From the NCBI RefSeq assembly GCF_007559345.1, contig NZ_VMBH01000001.1, positions 558,001 to 622,000 of the forward strand: a stretch of DNA of 64,000 nt, written 5' to 3'. A program made the position numbers and the translations under genes. The notes under the pieces were generated by a model, which saw only the letters and a program-made list of their open reading frames with translations, was not told the origin of the DNA and did not search any database. Below, piece by piece: positions 60,719-64,000 of the stretch (position 1 is the first letter of the stretch; each line of letters starts with the position of its first letter). Origin of the DNA: Cardinium endosymbiont of Dermatophagoides farinae. GTDB lineage: Bacteria; Bacteroidota; Bacteroidia; Cytophagales; Amoebophilaceae.

Positions 60719-61469
60719 TTTCTTTTATAAATAAGGCTTCTGGATACCCCACTTCCACTAATGTTAAGCCATGTGGCGGCATTAAAGTCAGCACGGGGCG
60801 AACCGCGGGTTTTTGCCTAATAAGCTGCGCTAGTGCCGTTATATCCATTTTCCCGGTTGCTGCTTTCAGTATTGTACCTACAATTGTCCGAACCATACCC
60901 CTTAAAAAGCGATCCGCTTTTATGTGAAATACAATTTTTTGATCTATTTGCAACCAAAAAGCTTCCTTTATATTACAGACAAAACTTTTTGTTGCATCAG
61001 TTGTCTTGCTAAAAAATTCAAAATCCGCTTGTATAACAAACAAAGCTGCGATCTGGTTCAATAAGGCAAGCGGTGGAACGTGGCACAGCCAAACCGCGCT
61101 ATCCCTATAAAAGGGATCTTTCTGCGTAATGATCGTATAGGCATAGCTGCGGTAGCATGCATCAAGGCGCGCATGCGCCCCATCTACTACTGGGCGAATC
61201 GCTGTAATGCTAATATCAGATGGCAAAATCCTATTGAGCCTATAGCTTACATCAGCAGGATCTATGGGCCCTATTAGATCAAAATGAGCCACCTGTTGCC
61301 TTGCATGTACCCCTTTATCCGTTCGGCTGCTGCCTGAAATAGCCACTGCGGTTGGTAGCAATCTACCCAGCGCCTCTTCCACCACTTGTTGCACAGCAAG
61401 CGCATTCCTTTGAACCTGCCACCCACTATAGGCTTTACCAAGGTAAGCTATATATATAAAATAACGCAT
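60708..61469 (-). CDS. truA: tRNA pseudouridine(38-40) synthase TruA
   Basis: A 253-residue pseudouridine synthase. Seen: an N-terminal YIAYLGKAYSGWQVQRN, the catalytic Asp in SSRTDKGVHARQQ, SDISITAIRPV, and FLRGMVRTIVGTILKAA. Length matches the family. It is transcribed with mnmE (11-bp overlap), giving a small tRNA-modification operon. Confidence 0.95.
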   Translation of the reverse strand: MRYFIYIAYLGKAYSGWQVQRNALAVQQVVEEALGRLLPTAVAISGSSRTDKGVHARQQVAHFDLIGPIDPADVSYRLNRILPSDISITAIRPVVDGAHARLDACYRSYAYTIITQKDPFYRDSAVWLCHVPPLALLNQIAALFVIQADFEFFSKTTDATKSFVCNIKEAFWLQIDQKIVFHIKADRFLRGMVRTIVGTILKAATGKMDITALAQLIRQKPAVRPVLTLMPPHGLTLVEVGYPEALFIKENAS

Positions 61470-61475
61470 AAGATG

Positions 61476-61605
61476 AGACCTTCTTCAAAACCTATTTGTG
61501 ATCAGTAGTTTTTAGGAGAAGCGTAGTCGCCAGAATACTAAATGTATTTGAGAGCATAGACAAGCGCCAAAATTGCCATTTAGCAATAGGTTTTGCAGAA
61601 GGTCT
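61476..61605 (-). repeat. MITE copy I (130 bp)
   Basis: Inverted orientation with both ends intact. Flanked by the 3-bp repeat ATG (61473-61475, 61606-61608). It lies just upstream of truA. Confidence 0.9.
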
Positions 61606-61646
61606 ATGGTTTAGCCTAACTGCCTAAACGGGTTATGGATTATTGA

Positions 61647-62631
61647 TTATTGATATGCCTTTTTGCCTAGGGTGTTATTCGGCTGCTGGTTTATCTTTTG
61701 AATAGCTTCCTCTAGCAATATATAGAAATAATGGTGGAGATAAGCAAATTCTAATATTCCAAAGGATCTTTTTGTTGCTTGAACTGGAGATATGTCTTGT
61801 CCCTTAGGAGCCTTATTAAACAGATCATTAAAGCGCTTTTCATTGAAATAAGTGGTGTATTCTTGCTTTAATGATGATATCATCTTGTTAAGGTTATCAA
61901 TATTGTTATTGTTTAGCATCTTTCTACCTAAATCTTCTAACTTGCTAAGCATTGCCTTTGTTTTTAGTACTGACTCATCATCTTTTTTATAGTTTTCTGA
62001 TGAATCTAAATCATTTTTGAGCTTTTCGAATTTTTCATGCAGATCTAATAATCCGTCTAGTTCTTTTGGTAATTGTTTTATGCCTTCTTCTGCTTTACCC
62101 GAAAATAACTTTTTTATTGTTTTTAATTTGTTATTTATTTTGATGGATAAGTCTATGATATCCAAATTCAGCTTCTTGTTTTTTTGTTTCTCTTCCTCTG
62201 ACCATTCCTCGTTGCTTTCAATATCCTTAATCGCCTGCTCCTTTATATTTTTCAATTCAGTATCTGAGTTATCTTTTTCTATGGCTGTATAAGAGACCCC
62301 TTAACCCTTCCAGGTTTCCATCTTTCGTAGCTATATCATTGTAGAACTGAAGTGTTTCTGGGCCTAATACCTCATTACCAGTTATATCCACTGATTCGCC
62401 AATTCCTTGTGTTTTTGTGTTCGATGAGTTAGATGGAGAAGGGGTAGAAGGATTTTGGAATATAGCCCTAAGGTCATTAACAATTTTTTTTGCTTGCTCC
62501 TGTTCCAGGTGCTTGGTTTCATTAGGCAGCTTGCGGTTATCTTGATTAGAAGGACATCTACATTCCACTGTCAATAAAAGGAGGCTGGCAGCTAGTAGTA
62601 TCCTTTTACTAAAAAATATTGATTTTTTCAT
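61647..62631 (-). pseudogene. Coiled-coil lipoprotein in two frames
   Basis: The first frame (62269-62631) has a lipoprotein-like signal (LLAASLLLLTVEC) and a Ser/Asn/Pro linker. The second (61647-62255) is a helical, Lys/Glu/Asn-rich region (SKLEDLGRKMLNNNNIDNL) ending with HHYFYILLEEAIQKIN. They join near 62265: reading through LLY to TAIEKDNSDTELKNIKEQ restores one gene of about 325 residues, so a small indel (net loss of two or gain of one base) is present. No family recognised. Confidence 0.6.
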
Positions 62632-62807
62632 ATGTAAAAACTGTTAAAAATGTATAAAAATAGAGGTAATTTAACTAAATTATAGATGGTTGAAAACCCT
62701 ATGGCTATTTTTGATCTCACCAGGTCCCACTTGGTTTTTCGTGGCGTTAGCAAGTTTACAAAATAAAATTGAAATAACCTTAAATGGGTTGCGTGAGGTG
62801 GTGGGTT

Positions 62808-62930
62808 GGATCTTCTATTGCCTTTTTGCCACTGACTTACTTCAACAGGTAGAATTATTTTTCCATTGATAGGCATTGCTGTAGGTCATGAAAAATTGGG
62901 CCATTATTATTCTTCAAATTGGATATGATC
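62808..62930 (+). pseudogene. Relic of the antiporter N-terminal region
   Basis: This short stretch resembles the coding sequence at 63675-63800 of the adjacent antiporter: an ACTT...CAACAGG block, then ATTTTTCCATTGATAGGCATTGCTG and GGTCATGAAAAATTGGGCC, matching the segment coding ...IIFLLVGMAAGHEQLG. It is too short and diverged to be functional. The rest of 62632-62807 shows no gene. Confidence 0.5.
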
Positions 62931-62973
62931 CATAAGCTTAAAAATAATAGGTTCCTGCTTTAGATATCTGATT

Positions 62974-63312
62974 CTAATCCTTTTGTTGATCACGTGGCTT
63001 AGCTTTTTTTGAATGGGCATGTACTTCAATTGGACCAACTATTTTTTCTCCCTGCCTGTTAATGGCAGTGCTTTCAGGTGCATCATATGTGTATGTATAA
63101 TAGTATGATCCATCGGACTTATCTTGTCCTTTAGTTGAAATAATGGCAGTTGTTTCAGCCCATTCATTAGACGCGTCTCTATGCTTTGATAGCAAACCAC
63201 ATATGTCGCAATACAAAAAAAAATGGGGCCGAATACAAAAACCAATGGCTATGCCAAATGTAATAATAGCTCCTATAGCAAAAAATATTTTTATCTTTTT
63301 GTTTGGATGCAT
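62974..63312 (-). CDS. Small membrane-anchored protein, unknown
   Basis: A 112-residue protein starting MHPNKKIKIFFAIGAIITFGIAIGF, a single membrane anchor or uncleaved signal, then a CDICGLL pair of cysteines and a polar, Tyr/Thr-rich region (YYYTYTYDAPES). No known family. It is an intact frame between the coiled-coil lipoprotein and MITE copy F. Confidence 0.5.
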   Translation of the reverse strand: MHPNKKIKIFFAIGAIITFGIAIGFCIRPHFFLYCDICGLLSKHRDASNEWAETTAIISTKGQDKSDGSYYYTYTYDAPESTAINRQGEKIVGPIEVHAHSKKAKPRDQQKD

Positions 63313-63329
63313 TATAGTTGGGGTTTACA

Positions 63330-63471
63330 AGACCTTCTGCAAAACCTATTTCTAATGGCAATTTTGGTGTCGAAGCTTGTCTATGCTCCTCAAATACATC
63401 TAGTATTCTGCGGTGCTCGACTGCGCTTCTCCTAAAAACTGCTGATCACAAATAAGTTTTGCAGAAGGTCT
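63330..63471 (+). repeat. MITE copy F (142 bp)
   Basis: Both ends are intact. Flanked by the 3-bp repeat ACA (63327-63329, 63472-63474). It lies between the small membrane protein and the antiporter gene. Confidence 0.9.
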
Positions 63472-63630
63472 ACAGTTGCTTTAATCTTAAATTTTAAGAA
63501 TCTATAATAAGTTTAATCTTAAATGAACTAATTTTTCCTTAAATTTAAGAAAATTAATGCGATGCAACATGTTAACCTATGCCAGTTGTAGTGCATTCCG
63601 TTTAGCCTATATGTTTTACCATAGAAACCC

Positions 63631-64000
63631 ATGCATTTAGTTCCAGAAAGCTTACTTATTGCCGGCTCTTTTTTGCTTTTTTTAAGTATTGTCATTACCA
63701 AGCTATCTACCAGGTTAGGGATTCCTGCTTTGATTATCTTTTTATTGGTCGGTATGGCAGCAGGCCATGAGCAATTGGGCAATATTGATTTTCACAATCC
63801 TATAGCGGCTCAATTATTAGGCGCGATTACCCTGAGCTTGATCCTTTTTACAGGGGGTATAGAAACCGAGTACAAGCATATACGGCCCATTCTTTGGAAT
63901 GGTATATTACTGGCAACCGTAGGCATTTTAATCACCACTTTTAGTGTGGGGCTCTTTATTTGGGGCGTTACAGCCTTTTGGGGGGGTAATATACAATTTA
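63631..64000 (+). CDS. CPA1-type K+ or Na+/H+ antiporter (partial, runs off the window)
   Basis: It starts at ATG 63631 (MHLVPESLLIAGSFLLFL) and is open to the end of the window (at least 123 residues). Hydrophobic helices and the blocks TKLSTRLGIPALIIFLLVGMAAGHEQLG and TGGIETEYKHIRPILWNGILL resemble the NhaP2/CvrA potassium/proton antiporters. Upstream is MITE copy F. A diverged fragment of the same gene lies at 62808-62930. Confidence 0.85.
   Translation, partial: MHLVPESLLIAGSFLLFLSIVITKLSTRLGIPALIIFLLVGMAAGHEQLGNIDFHNPIAAQLLGAITLSLILFTGGIETEYKHIRPILWNGILLATVGILITTFSVGLFIWGVTAFWGGNIQF

Noticed and set aside
62628-62876. An 82-residue minus-strand frame
   Set aside because: No signal, motif or neighbour support; part of it overlaps the relic of the antiporter gene on the other strand.

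Overview
The window looks like a low-GC genome of an obligate intracellular Bacteroidota of the Cardinium/Amoebophilus type. This is inferred from Bacteroidota-type genes without strong Shine-Dalgarno sites, ankyrin-repeat lipoproteins, an AAA-ATPase-like/PD-(D/E)XK protein, host-metabolite transporters (two Dcu-type carriers, a sodium:solute symporter), a very high mobile-element load and many broken genes. I could not run any comparison, so the genus is an inference.

Layout. 1-14.4 kb is conserved chromosome: priA, a DnaQ-like exonuclease, mutY, a cold-shock pair (cspA and a DEAD-box helicase), pyrG, zapA with a coiled-coil partner, pheT, malic enzyme and rlmN. 14.4-47.4 kb is an accessory island that reads like one or more integrated and rearranged plasmids: two RepL-like initiator genes, an AT-rich iteron region, a MobV-type relaxase fused to Toprim, a TraG-type coupling protein, TraO- and possibly TraQ-like genes, ParA, and three copies of a primase/VapE-type helicase. 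Two of those copies form a 1.4-kb inverted repeat. The island is riddled with an IS481, two IS110 copies, an IS982, two Tn3-family transposons and an ORF-less group II intron. 47.6-64 kb returns to chromosome: two dcu genes, ybaB, a glycosyltransferase, murC, an ankyrin lipoprotein, a sodium:solute symporter, the AAA/PD-(D/E)XK protein, mnmE-truA, lipoproteins, and the start of a K+/H+ antiporter cut by the window edge.

Most striking points. (1) A 1151-residue protein joins a conjugative coupling ATPase to ankyrin repeats and a complete RING-H2 finger, a eukaryote-type ubiquitin-ligase signature. (2) A group II intron with no reverse transcriptase sits exactly inside a Tn3 terminal inverted repeat, and the two TIR halves rejoin perfectly when it is removed. 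That Tn3 is the middle shell of a nest of at least five elements. (3) A 127-142 bp MITE family, with 3-bp target duplications at five copies, is scattered through the chromosomal parts; a diverged member is inserted in frame near the start of rlmN and adds 45 codons. (4) Many genes, including the essential pyrG and pheT, are broken by one-base losses in short homopolymers. This suggests either sequencing error or genuine ongoing decay and should be settled first.

How genes work together: Dcu carriers plus malic enzyme fit import of host malate and its conversion to pyruvate; MnmE, TruA and RlmN serve tRNA/rRNA modification; PriA, MutY and the exonuclease serve replication restart and repair.
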